A DNA stretch of 64,000 nt from Gammaproteobacteria bacterium Milos-ODIII6 (GTDB lineage Bacteria > Pseudomonadota > Gammaproteobacteria > Chromatiales > Chromatiaceae). The position numbers were made by a program, and so were the translations under genes. The DNA is taken from NCBI GenBank assembly GCA_029228645.1, contig JAPTHR010000004.1, positions 124,001-188,000 of the forward strand. Direction: 5' to 3'. Under the pieces are notes generated by a model. The model was not told where the DNA came from. It made no database searches and saw only the letters and a program-made list of their open reading frames with translations. Each line of letters opens with the position of its first letter. The stretch's first letter is position 1. Positions 54,644 through 64,000 of the stretch are shown here, one piece after another.

Positions 54644-54672
54644 ATTCTAGGGTGGGGCCGCGCCGCAGGCAA
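54644..54672 (-). promoter_or_regulatory. Promoter of tRNA-Thr
   Basis: On the minus strand TTGCCT, 17 bases, then TAGAAT stand 13 bases before the tRNA 5' end, a good sigma-70 match (four and five of six). It lies on the chromosomal side of the junction, so insertion left it intact. Confidence 0.65.
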
Positions 54673-54683
54673 ACCCGGGACGC

Positions 54684-55715
54684 TTATTCGGGACAGCCGA
54701 CCGCTTCGATATTTTCCGCATCGAGCGCCTGCAGTGCCTCGCGGACTGCGTCATCGGCGGCGCCCTCGACCAGCAGCACGGTCTTTTCCGCATCGCGGTA
54801 GCGCACCCGCAGTTCCGGCTCGAAGCCCTTGGACTGGACCCGTCGCAGGCGCCGCTGCGCATTGATCTCACGGTTGAACAGGCCGAGCGAGACTGCATTT
54901 CTCAGCGGCCCGGCAATGAACACCCAGGAATCCTCGATGCCCGCCTCCTTGAGCTCACGCTCCAATCGCAAGGCCTGCGCGCGGCTGGCCAACGGGGGGA
55001 TCAGCACGTAGTAACCCCGCGGCACGGAAACAGTGGCCTCCTCCACGCTCAATCTGTTCACACCCGGCGGCAGCGCCTGCGCGAGACGCACCGCCGCCGC
55101 CGCGCTGTCGAAGGGGCCGAGCCGCCAGCACTGGCGGGCGGGCGTCGCTGGCTCGAGCTCCCGGTCGGGCCGGGGTTGCCCGACCGCCGCCACGGACTGT
55201 TCGACGGGCTCGCTCTCCTCGATCACCTGCGGTGGCGTTTGCGTGACGCTCTGCCCGGTGGCAGCGGGCACTTTTGCATCGACTACCGCCTCCAGCGCCT
55301 CACCGGGCGACACTGCGGCCGGGACCTCCGGGTCGTCTTGCGTCGAGTCCGCCTCCGAGCCGAGCAGCGGCCCGGCGACTGCCACCGGCTCAGGCCCAGT
55401 CTCAGACCCAGACTCCGGCTCGGCCTGCACGGGCTCGACGGGGATCGCCCCGGGCACCGCCTGCCGGACCGAAACCTGCTCGGCCACTTCATCCGGACCT
55501 TCAGGGAGGATCGGTTCCTGCGCAACAGGCTCCCGCGAAACCAGCTCAGCGGCCTCCGCCACCTCGGCCAGCTGCAACTCACTCAGCAGCCGCAACTCAC
55601 CGACATCGGGCTCGGCCACTGAGACCGGCGCCTCGGGCTTGTGCACCATCACCTGCCAGAACAGCAGCACCAAATTGACGACCAGCAGGATTCCCAAAGC
55701 CAGCGCGCGCATCAT
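54684..55715 (-). CDS. SPOR-type membrane-anchored protein
   Basis: A 343-aa protein with one N-terminal membrane helix (ALGILLVVNLVLLFWQVMV). A long Pro/Glu/Val-rich linker (about 30-190) is followed by a SPOR-like repeat (GYYVLIPPLASRAQALRLERELKEAG). SPOR domains bind denuded peptidoglycan at division sites. It overlaps coaX by four bases. Confidence 0.8.
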   Translation of the reverse strand: MMRALALGILLVVNLVLLFWQVMVHKPEAPVSVAEPDVGELRLLSELQLAEVAEAAELVSREPVAQEPILPEGPDEVAEQVSVRQAVPGAIPVEPVQAEPESGSETGPEPVAVAGPLLGSEADSTQDDPEVPAAVSPGEALEAVVDAKVPAATGQSVTQTPPQVIEESEPVEQSVAAVGQPRPDRELEPATPARQCWRLGPFDSAAAAVRLAQALPPGVNRLSVEEATVSVPRGYYVLIPPLASRAQALRLERELKEAGIEDSWVFIAGPLRNAVSLGLFNREINAQRRLRRVQSKGFEPELRVRYRDAEKTVLLVEGAADDAVREALQALDAENIEAVGCPE

Positions 55716-56419
55716 TCCTCCCGACGTGCCAGGCAGGCCAGGCCCTGCAGCACCATGTGCGGCATCATCTCATGCGCCATCTGCAGGTAGGGCCGCAGCG
55801 CATCGCCGTTGCCACCACCAACAAAGATACGGCAGACGGCACCCATATCGTCATGGACGCGCTCGATCAAAGCGGCCTGCGCCGCCAGGCTGGCGCAACG
55901 AATCGCCTCGCGCGTGGCGCGTGGCACGCCGCCATCACAGTCGGCCGGACCGCCTTCGAGGCGAATCGCGGTATGGCGCAACAAGGCCTCGCTCGTCAGG
56001 GCCTCCCCCGCGAGGATATAACCACCCTGATGCACCCCCGAGGCATCCACCCGGTCGATGGTCGTGGCGGTGCCGGCATCGACCACGACGCAGGCGCCCT
56101 GCGCACGCTCGTATCCCGCCAGGGCGGCCAGCCAGCGGTCCACGCCCAGCTGCTGGGCAACATAGCGGGTCGGCAGGTATTCCTGGTAACGCGCGACCGA
56201 TACCTCGCGCACCTCGACCTGCAGGTGCGCCAGCTCGGCGCGCAGTGCCCGTGTGCGATCCTCGCCGGCGACGCTCGACAGCCACACACGGCGCGCTGGC
56301 GCGGGCAATCTCGTGGCGATCCCCTCCAGCCCGGCCACGCCAAGCGCTTGCAGCCCGTCATCATCCAGCCAGCCGAGTTTGAGCCGGCTGTTGCCCAGGT
56401 CGACCAGCAGCTCAGCCAT
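55712..56419 (-). CDS. coaX: Type III pantothenate kinase CoaX
   Basis: CoaX phosphorylates pantothenate, the first step of coenzyme A synthesis. The 235-aa protein has DLGNSRLKLGW at the start, GVDRWLAALAGY, and VVDAGTATTIDRVD, the ATP and substrate motifs of the family. It overlaps birA by eight bases, the usual birA-coaX pairing in gammaproteobacteria. Confidence 0.94.
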   Translation of the reverse strand: MAELLVDLGNSRLKLGWLDDDGLQALGVAGLEGIATRLPAPARRVWLSSVAGEDRTRALRAELAHLQVEVREVSVARYQEYLPTRYVAQQLGVDRWLAALAGYERAQGACVVVDAGTATTIDRVDASGVHQGGYILAGEALTSEALLRHTAIRLEGGPADCDGGVPRATREAIRCASLAAQAALIERVHDDMGAVCRIFVGGGNGDALRPYLQMAHEMMPHMVLQGLACLARREE

Positions 56420-57395
56420 TCGACTCTTCCCGGCGAAGACTCAGCTCGCCACCGTGGAAGACCCGCTCTTGCCCCTCGACCTCGAGACGCAGCCCACCAT
56501 CGGCATTCACCCCCCGCAGGATGCCGAGATGCCGCCTACCCGGCGCCTCGAGGCGCACCGCCTGGTCCTGGTAGAGCCCGTAGCGGGTCCATTGTGGGAT
56601 CAGGGGCGCGAGACCCTCGGCGGCGAAGCGCCCGCACAGTTCGAGGGTGCGCGCGAGCAGCTCCCCGGCAAGCCGGTTGCGACTCACGTCCATCCCGGCA
56701 TCGCGCAGCGAGCAGACGGGTTGTTCGAGCCACTCCGGGGGGCGACCGAGATCGACATTGAGCCCGATCCCGATGACCGCACTGGTCGGGCCTTCGCTCT
56801 CGCCGCGCGCCTCGATCAGGATGCCGGCCAGCTTGCCGCCCTGCCAGTGGAGGTCGTTGGGCCACTTCAGTCCGTGCCCCTCGAGACCCATATCGGCCAG
56901 CATCTCCGCCAGCCCCAGCCCGACCGCGACGCTCAAGCCCGCGAGACGGTGCATCGGCATGTCGAAGGGCTGCAGCAGCGAGAAGTACAGGTTGCGACCA
57001 TACGGCGAGTACCAGCCGCGGCCCCGCCGCCCGCGCCCGCCGGTCTGCGCCTCGGCAAACCAGGCCTGCGGCGCGCCCGCTCCGGTGGCAGCCGCCCGCA
57101 GCGCCAGTTCGTTGGTGGACTCGATCACATCATGCACGTGACAGGCCGCCAGGGCGGCGCGCTGTGGCGCGCTCAGGCGATTCAGGATCAGCGACTGGTC
57201 GAGCAACTCCAGCGGCTCGGACAGGCGGTAACCACGACCGGTGACTGCATCGATCTGCAGGCCGGACTCCTGCCGCAGCCGGCGCACATGCTTCCAGATG
57301 GCGCTGCGGGAGCAGCCAAGCATGCCAGCGAGTTCCTCGCCGGAGCGGAAGCGGCCGTCCGAGAGCGCGCGCAGCACCTGGCGTGGGTCAGTCAT
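56412..57395 (-). CDS. birA: Biotin--protein ligase and biotin operon repressor BirA
   Basis: From the ATG at 57395, 327 aa. The N-terminal winged helix (GEELAGMLGCSRSAIWKHVRRL) is the repressor part. The ligase has GGRGRRGRGWYSPYGRNLYFS (biotinyl-AMP loop) and KWPNDLHWQGGKLAGILIE. It biotinylates acetyl-CoA carboxylase and senses biotin. The longer upstream frame lies inside the peptidase gene and is not used. It overlaps that gene by eight bases. Confidence 0.94.
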   Translation of the reverse strand: MTDPRQVLRALSDGRFRSGEELAGMLGCSRSAIWKHVRRLRQESGLQIDAVTGRGYRLSEPLELLDQSLILNRLSAPQRAALAACHVHDVIESTNELALRAAATGAGAPQAWFAEAQTGGRGRRGRGWYSPYGRNLYFSLLQPFDMPMHRLAGLSVAVGLGLAEMLADMGLEGHGLKWPNDLHWQGGKLAGILIEARGESEGPTSAVIGIGLNVDLGRPPEWLEQPVCSLRDAGMDVSRNRLAGELLARTLELCGRFAAEGLAPLIPQWTRYGLYQDQAVRLEAPGRRHLGILRGVNADGGLRLEVEGQERVFHGGELSLRREESNG

Positions 57396-59220
57396 CGCCC
57401 GCCCGGGTGGCGCTCGCCAGCCAGGCGGTCTTGCGCTGAACCATCCGCTCGCTGAGGTCGTCATCCGCCAGCCAATACAACTCCGCGGTGTCCGCAGCCG
57501 CCGCCGCAACAGCCAGGCCGACCTCGCGCAGCAGGTCGCGCCGGAACAGGCTCAGGCGCACGACCTCGCCCACCGGATATCGGCTCAGCATGCTTTCCAG
57601 GGTATCCACGCTGCAGCGTTCGCCATTGACCGCCAGCAGCAGGTCGCCGGGCGTCAGGCCCGCCTGCTCCGCAGCGCCGCCCTGGAACACCTGGTCGACC
57701 CGCACCAGGCCGTCGCGGGCGCTCACACGCGCACCCAGGCTGCGTGCCGAGGACTTGTCCCCGGACGGACCCGCGACATAGCCGCCGGTGTCCTGAATCG
57801 AATTGCCCGGGCGCAGGTGCAGGCCAACACCAAAATCCCCAAACCACTCAGCCAGCGGCAGCTCCTCGACGCCGTAGATAAAGCGCTCAAAGAAGTCGTG
57901 CACCGGGTTGCCCAGCAGCGCGCTCAGCTCGACCTCGATACCGCGCTCGGGAATACCACGCCCGCGGGCACCGAAGTGCCGCCACAGGCGGCGCATCAGG
58001 TCGTCCAGGCTGAGACGGTCGTCGCTGTCGAGCCGGATCAGCCGGTCCAGCCCGAAGGCGACCAGGGCGCCCTTGGTGTAATAGCTGACGATCGCGTTGG
58101 GCGCGCTCTCGTCCTGCTTGTAGAACTTGGTCCAGGCATCGAAGCTCGACTCGGCAATCGACTGGCGGTGACGCCCTGCGTTGCGGTAATAGCGGGTCAG
58201 CGAGGGCGCCAGCATATCCAGGTAATCGTCGCATCCGATCGCCCCGCTGCGCGTCAGGGCCAGTTCGTCGTAATAGGAGGTGATGCCCTCGAAGGCCCAC
58301 AGCAGCTCGCTGTGCGCCTCGCGCGACAGGTCGGATTCGGCCAGCACCTCCGGGCGGATGCGCTTGACGTTCCACAGGTGGAAATACTCGTGGCTGCACA
58401 GCGCCAGGTACTGACGGTAGCCCTTGCTGATACCGACCTCGCCCGACCAGGGCAGATCGGCGCGCTTGCAGATCAGGCTGGTCGAGTCGCGGTGCTCGAG
58501 CCCGCCGTAGCCGTCGCGGGTCGCGAGCGTCTGGAACTGGTAGGCCTTCACCGGCAGCTCACCGAACAGGGCCACGTGTTCCTCGCAGATCGGCTTGAGG
58601 TCACAGGGGATACGCTCGATATCCGCCCCGCCCGCCTCGACGAAGACCATCTGGTGGTCGACCCCGTCGATATCGAAGCCGGTCGTCTCGAGCTGCCCGA
58701 TCTCGACCGGGTGATCTATCAGTTCCGCATAATCGCTCGCAACGTAGGCGCCGAAACCGCGCCCGTCCAGTTGGCTGGCGGGCAGCATGGTCGCCACCCG
58801 CCATGCCTCGCTGCCGCCAAAACCGGGCGGCTCGATGGCCAGGCGATGCGGCTGGTCGGTGAAACCGGCCACGCGCAGAAACAGGCTGGTGCCGTTGAAG
58901 TAGGCGCGCGTATCGTCGAAATAGGCCGAGCGCACCGACTCGTCCAGCGCATAGACGCGGTAGCGCACCTCGATATCGCCCTGCGCATCCGGTATCGACC
59001 AGGTCTGCTTGTCGAGCTTGCGCACCGTCACCGGCTCGCCCTGGATGCGCGCGCGCAGGTCGTGCACATTGCGCGCGAAGTCGCGGATCATGTAGCTGCC
59101 CGGGATCCAGGCCGGCAGGTCCAGGCGCAGACCAACGCGCTCGGGCGCCGTCAGGCGCAGGCGCACCTCGAATTCGTGGGCGCAGGGGTCGGCGAGGCTC
59201 AGGGTATATTCGATCGACAT
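57388..59220 (-). CDS. M61-family peptidase with PDZ domain
   Basis: The 610-aa protein has an N-terminal beta domain, then the gluzincin core with HEYFHLWNVKRIRP (zinc site HExxH) and GALVAFGLDRLIR. A PDZ domain lies near 510-590 (LTPGDLLLAVNGERCSVDTL). Family members are glycyl aminopeptidases. It heads the birA-coaX-SPOR unit. Confidence 0.92.
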   Translation of the reverse strand: MSIEYTLSLADPCAHEFEVRLRLTAPERVGLRLDLPAWIPGSYMIRDFARNVHDLRARIQGEPVTVRKLDKQTWSIPDAQGDIEVRYRVYALDESVRSAYFDDTRAYFNGTSLFLRVAGFTDQPHRLAIEPPGFGGSEAWRVATMLPASQLDGRGFGAYVASDYAELIDHPVEIGQLETTGFDIDGVDHQMVFVEAGGADIERIPCDLKPICEEHVALFGELPVKAYQFQTLATRDGYGGLEHRDSTSLICKRADLPWSGEVGISKGYRQYLALCSHEYFHLWNVKRIRPEVLAESDLSREAHSELLWAFEGITSYYDELALTRSGAIGCDDYLDMLAPSLTRYYRNAGRHRQSIAESSFDAWTKFYKQDESAPNAIVSYYTKGALVAFGLDRLIRLDSDDRLSLDDLMRRLWRHFGARGRGIPERGIEVELSALLGNPVHDFFERFIYGVEELPLAEWFGDFGVGLHLRPGNSIQDTGGYVAGPSGDKSSARSLGARVSARDGLVRVDQVFQGGAAEQAGLTPGDLLLAVNGERCSVDTLESMLSRYPVGEVVRLSLFRRDLLREVGLAVAAAAADTAELYWLADDDLSERMVQRKTAWLASATRAGDD

Positions 59221-59349
59221 GCGTGACGCTCGGCTCCGGATGCAAGGGACGGGCCGGTAACCCGTTCTTTGGAGGGTGTATAAGATACGTCAGGCCCAAG
59301 GGGATCGGAAGCCAAACCATTGGGCATTGGATCGCTTGCCGGCAAAAAT

Positions 59350-59380
59350 AAAAAAACCCGCGTCATTGTTGACGCGGGTC
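59350..59380 (-). terminator. Terminator of groESL
   Basis: AACCCGCGTC and GACGCGGGT with a 6-base loop are followed by T7 on the minus strand, 29 bases after the groEL stop. Confidence 0.9.
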
Positions 59381-59408
59381 TTTCTCGCCTAGCGCGAGGG
59401 GTAAGGGC

Positions 59409-61061
<1,653 letters not shown>

Positions 61062-61123
61062 TCAGCTCCTTAAATCTTTGTTTAATATCGAAAATCAGTC
61101 GGTTACCAGGGTCCGGAGGAGGT

Positions 61124-61414
61124 TCAGCCCTCGATCACACCCATGATGTCTTCTTCGCGCATGACCAGCACTTCCTCGCCACCGAGCTTGACCTCGGTAC
61201 CGGAGTACTTGCCGAACAGGACCTTGTCACCCACTTTGACATCCAGCGGGCGGACATCGCCGCTTTCCAGAATCTTGCCCTTGCCGACGGCAACCACCTC
61301 ACCTTGAACCGGTTTCTCGGCAGCGGAATCCGGCAGCACAATGCCTCCCGGGCTGGTGGTTTCCTCTTCCTTGCGACGGATCACGACACGGTCGTGCAGC
61401 GGACGGATATTCAT
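61124..61414 (-). CDS. groS: Co-chaperonin GroES
   Basis: From the ATG at 61414, 96 aa: [17 protein letters not shown], the mobile loop [15 protein letters not shown], and [19 protein letters not shown]. It caps GroEL. The upstream extension of the open frame is leader sequence carrying the CIRCE operator. Confidence 0.97.
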   Translation of the reverse strand: MNIRPLHDRVVIRRKEEETTSPGGIVLPDSAAEKPVQGEVVAVGKGKILESGDVRPLDVKVGDKVLFGKYSGTEVKLGGEEVLVMREEDIMGVIEG

Positions 61415-61463
61415 TGCATCAAGTCTCCTGATGGAAAATAGACGTGAAACTGCCAACAAACTG

Positions 61464-61490
61464 TTAGCACTCTAATCAAGCGAGTGCTGA
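61464..61490. promoter_or_regulatory. CIRCE operator of groESL
   Basis: TTAGCACTC, nine bases, GAGTGCTGA; one mismatch to the CIRCE consensus (TTAGCACTC-N9-GAGTGCTAA). It lies 50 bases before the groES start, so HrcA repression is expected; this is frequent in some gammaproteobacterial orders but absent from enterics. Confidence 0.9.
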
Positions 61491-61573
61491 TAGTAGGGGC
61501 GGTTTGTCCAATGTCAAGGGAGAGGGGGGTAAAAAATCGCGCGCCGATGCTCGCGGCGCGCGGGGGGCACCTC

Positions 61574-61638
61574 TTCGCGGCCAAGGCCACCCCGACAGCT
61601 TATGACCTCGCGCCGTAGGAGCCAGCTTGCTGGCGAAG
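61574..61638. repeat. REP-like palindromic unit
   Basis: TTCGCGGCCAAGGCC and GTAGGAGCCAGCTTGCTGGCGAA are related to the arms of the repeats at 21997-22268. It lies between groES and the DUF1015 gene. Confidence 0.6.
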
Positions 61639-61675
61639 GGATCGAAAACGAAATCGCACCGGCCGAATGCGGCTG

Positions 61676-62914
61676 CTAATCCAGCACGTGGCTGACCAGA
61701 CCGTCGGCGAGCTTGGGCTCGAACCAGGTGGACTTGGGCGGCATCACCTCGCCGGCGTCGGCCACGCGCATTAGCGCCTCCATGCTGGTGGGGAAGAGCG
61801 CAAAGGCGACCGCCCAGTCGCCGCTGTCGACCCGCTTCTCCAATTCGCCCAGGCCGCGGATGCCGCCGACGAAATCGATGCGCTCGTCGCGCCGAGGATC
61901 GCTGATGCCGAGCAGGAGCTCGATCAGGTTGTCGGCGAGCAGGCTCACATCCAGCCCCTTGACCGGGTCGTCGCTTCGGAACGCATCCTTGAGCACCAGG
62001 CGGTACCACTGTCCGCCGAGGTACATGCCGAACTCGCCGGCCGCCCCCGGCCGCACCGCCTGCGCGCTGGCCTGCACGTCGAAACGTTCCGCGATGCGTC
62101 CCAGGAAGTCCTCCGGCGAGAGACCGTTGAGGTCCCGCACCACCCGGTTGTAATCCAGGATCTGCATCTGGTCGTGCGGGAAGATAACGCTCAGAAAATA
62201 GTTGTAGCTCTCTTCGCCGGTGTGCTCCGGATTGGCCTGCGCGCGGGACGCGCCCACCCGCGACCCCGCGGCCGAGCGATGGTGGCCGTCCGCCACGTAG
62301 ATCGCATCCATTGCCTCGAAAGCCGCGCTGAGCTGCGCCACGGTCTCCTCGTCGTCGATCACCCAGATCTCATGACGCACACCATCGACCGCGGTCACAT
62401 CCATGTCCGGCGCGGTCCCGGCCTTCTGCGCCAGGATGCCGTCCACCGTCGGGTCGGCGCGATACACCAGGAACACCGGCCCGGTCTGGGCGTTGAGCGC
62501 ATCGATCTGGCGCACCCGGTCGTCCTCTTTCACCGGGCGGGTGAACTCGTGTTTCTTGATCCGGTCGGCGTCGTAGGCAGCGACCGAGGCGCCGGCCACG
62601 ATGCCGGTCTGAACATGCTCCCCCATGGTCAGGCGGTAGGCGTAGTAGCAGGGCTTCGGGTCGCGCCCCAGCACCCCTTCGGCGACCATGCGGTCGAGGT
62701 TTTCCCGCCCCTTCGCATACACCGAGGGGTCATAGGGGTCGGTGTCGTCCGGCAGGTCGATCTCCGGTCGCGAGACATGCAGGAAACTCCACGGCCGCCC
62801 GAGCACCATGGCCTTGGCCTCGGCGCGGTTCATGACATCGTATGGGGGCGCGACCACATCCGACTCGCGCCCGGGCACTGGCCGCAGCCCGGTGAATGGT
62901 TTGATCAGGGACAT
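61676..62914 (-). CDS. DUF1015-family protein
   Basis: The 412-aa protein begins IKPFTGLRPVPGRESDVVAPPYDVM and has KKHEFTRPVKEDDRVRQIDALNAQTGPVFLVY and YVADGHHRSAA, the hallmarks of DUF1015. Members are cytosolic proteins of unknown catalytic role, sometimes near serine metabolism genes. It stands alone between a REP-like unit and fxsA. Confidence 0.92.
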   Translation of the reverse strand: MSLIKPFTGLRPVPGRESDVVAPPYDVMNRAEAKAMVLGRPWSFLHVSRPEIDLPDDTDPYDPSVYAKGRENLDRMVAEGVLGRDPKPCYYAYRLTMGEHVQTGIVAGASVAAYDADRIKKHEFTRPVKEDDRVRQIDALNAQTGPVFLVYRADPTVDGILAQKAGTAPDMDVTAVDGVRHEIWVIDDEETVAQLSAAFEAMDAIYVADGHHRSAAGSRVGASRAQANPEHTGEESYNYFLSVIFPHDQMQILDYNRVVRDLNGLSPEDFLGRIAERFDVQASAQAVRPGAAGEFGMYLGGQWYRLVLKDAFRSDDPVKGLDVSLLADNLIELLLGISDPRRDERIDFVGGIRGLGELEKRVDSGDWAVAFALFPTSMEALMRVADAGEVMPPKSTWFEPKLADGLVSHVLD

Positions 62915-62984
62915 TTCTCTCCTCCTGGGGAATGCTCTCGATTGCTGTGATTGTTATTGCTTTGCGCCCGGTCGCGCGACGCCC

Positions 62985-63428
62985 TCAGTCGTCGCGGCGA
63001 GACTCGCCTTCGATGTATCCGCCGTGGGACTTGTCCTGCGGTGGGCGTGGGTCGCCCGGGCGGATGACTCCTCGACTGCGGAGAATCCAGAGCACGACCG
63101 CGCGACGCAGTGGCGGGATCAGCAGCAGGAAGCCGACCGCATCGGTGATGAACCCGGGCAACAGCAGCGCGAAGCCGACCAGCAGCAACATCGCGCCCTC
63201 CATCAACTCCAGGGCCGGCACCTGGGCGCGCGCCATCGATTCCTGGACCCGAAACAGGACCGAGAACCCCTGCAGGCGCACCAACGCACCGCCCAGTACC
63301 GCGGTGAACACCGAAAGGGCGATGGTCGCAAGCGCCCCGATTCGGCTACCGACCTCGATCAGGACATAGAGCTCCACCAGGGGAGCCGCGACGAATAAGA
63401 CCAGAAACAGGAAAACAGGAGAAATCAT
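62985..63428 (-). CDS. fxsA: FxsA-family membrane protein
   Basis: The 147-aa protein has hydrophobic helices with PLVELYVLIEVGSRIGAL and LLLPGFITDAVGFLLLIPPLRR, the FxsA pattern, and a polar tail. FxsA eases phage exclusion by F plasmids in E. coli; its normal role is unclear. It is divergent from cutA and typically neighbours groESL. Confidence 0.93.
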   Translation of the reverse strand: MISPVFLFLVLFVAAPLVELYVLIEVGSRIGALATIALSVFTAVLGGALVRLQGFSVLFRVQESMARAQVPALELMEGAMLLLVGFALLLPGFITDAVGFLLLIPPLRRAVVLWILRSRGVIRPGDPRPPQDKSHGGYIEGESRRDD

Positions 63429-63552
63429 GCGGGCAGTGTCGGGTTATGGCATGGAACAATCATCGCAAAGATCATAACAGCTGAGCCCGTTCCACCTCGC
63501 GGATCGGGTTAGAATGCCAGCCCGTTCGATCCGGCTCACCAGGACGTCGCCC

Positions 63553-63876
63553 ATGTCTGACCAGGTCATCGTTGTGCTCACCACGTTCCCGGACGAAGCA
63601 GGAGCGGAACGGATGGCGAACGCACTCGTTCAAGCCGGACTGGCCGCCTGTGTGAATATTCTCCCCGCCATGACGTCTATATATGGATGGAAAGAAAAGA
63701 TCGAGCGCGGCAAAGAACACCAACTGGTGATCAAGTCGAGCCCCGCTCGCTACGCGGCCCTGGAGGCCTTCATCCAGAGGGAGCACCCCTACGAGCTGCC
63801 GGAGATCCTCGCGTTCGCAGCTCAGGACGGCTTCCCTCCCTATATTGAATGGGTCAACGCATGCACCGAAAACTGA
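63553..63876 (+). CDS. cutA: Divalent-cation tolerance protein CutA
   Basis: From the ATG at 63553 (107 aa): VIVVLTTFPDEAGAERMANAL, ACVNILPAMTSIYGWK, and HPYELPEILAF are the CutA motifs. It forms trimers that bind metals and overlaps the dsbD start by 16 bases, the familiar cutA-dsbD arrangement. Confidence 0.95.
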   Translation: MSDQVIVVLTTFPDEAGAERMANALVQAGLAACVNILPAMTSIYGWKEKIERGKEHQLVIKSSPARYAALEAFIQREHPYELPEILAFAAQDGFPPYIEWVNACTEN

Positions 63877-64000
63877 CACCCGTGAACTCCGGCTGGACCC
63901 GCCTGGCGCTCTTGCTGCTTGCCTGGTCGCTGGCGGCAATCGCCAGCGCGCAGTCCCCGGAAGAGGATTTCCTGCGGCCGGAGCAGGCCTTCATCCTGGC
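63861..64000 (+). CDS. dsbD: Thiol:disulfide interchange protein DsbD, start only
   Basis: The ATG at 63861 opens a frame that reaches the window edge (46 codons). It has a signal peptide (LALLLLAWSLAAIASA) followed by EEDFLRPEQAFIL, resembling the DsbD N-terminus. DsbD carries electrons from thioredoxin to the periplasm. Only the start is visible; the call leans on cutA synteny. Confidence 0.75.
   Translation, partial: MHRKLTPVNSGWTRLALLLLAWSLAAIASAQSPEEDFLRPEQAFIL

Noticed and set aside
57241..59226. Very long open frame on the plus strand opposite the M61 peptidase
   Set aside because: High GC and codon bias leave the opposite strand open; its composition is Ala/Gln/Arg-rich without any family pattern, and the minus-strand peptidase has all motifs.

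Overview
The window reads as a high-GC gammaproteobacterial chromosome interrupted by one large, visibly AT-richer genomic island. Two DsrC/TusE-family genes, a PAS-rich chemosensory cluster, groESL with a CIRCE box and the cutA-dsbD pair fit a Chromatiales/Ectothiorhodospiraceae-like, probably sulfur-metabolising, free-living bacterium. That placement is inference; no rRNA or single-copy phylogenetic marker was compared.

Left chromosomal part (1-22370). A partial mannose-1-phosphate guanylyltransferase is followed by a complete chemosensory operon on the minus strand, in transcription order cheY, cheA, cheW, a 1005-aa PAS/CZB chemoreceptor, a second cheW, a STAS gene, a CheZ-like gene, cheR, cheD, cheB and a second STAS gene. 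Next come a one-cysteine TusE-like gene, a DUF4403-type exported protein, a second DsrC-like gene with the complementary cysteine, a penicillin-acylase-family hydrolase, a CPA2 cation/proton antiporter, and a PhnD-like binding protein paired with a GGDEF-EAL protein. REP-like repeats lie before the island.

Genomic island (about 22371-54601, 32 kb). It is bounded by 52-bp perfect direct repeats that duplicate the 3' part of tRNA-Thr(TGT). The left copy is a tRNA fragment beside a tyrosine integrase; the right copy completes the functional tRNA. The mobility and replication genes are int, an AlpA-like regulator and a primase-helicase. A defence-like block follows: a DisA_N-type nucleotidyl-cyclase-like protein, an M48 lipoprotein, McrBC with several candidate DNA-reader domains, and divergently an exonuclease-TerB-BRCT protein. 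The cargo then includes a 58-aa CsrA homologue, four PEP-CTERM-type surface proteins, an IS3 remnant, and a His-Xaa-Ser peptide system (hxsA, two hxsD-like genes, radical SAM hxsB and hxsC). A HlyD-ABC-MacB exporter, small exported proteins and decayed gene fragments lie toward the right end. A TTAGGTGA-type motif recurs near both ends and after the primase gene.

Right chromosomal part (54602-64000). From right to left on the minus strand come an M61 PDZ peptidase, birA, coaX, a SPOR-type protein and tRNA-Thr. Then come groES-groEL under a CIRCE operator, a DUF1015 protein and fxsA. On the plus strand are cutA and the start of dsbD.

The most interesting unit is the hxs cassette at 43104-46933: a substrate with seven consecutive HxS triplets, two short HxsD-like proteins and two radical SAM maturases, with a G10 tract next to the substrate's start codon.
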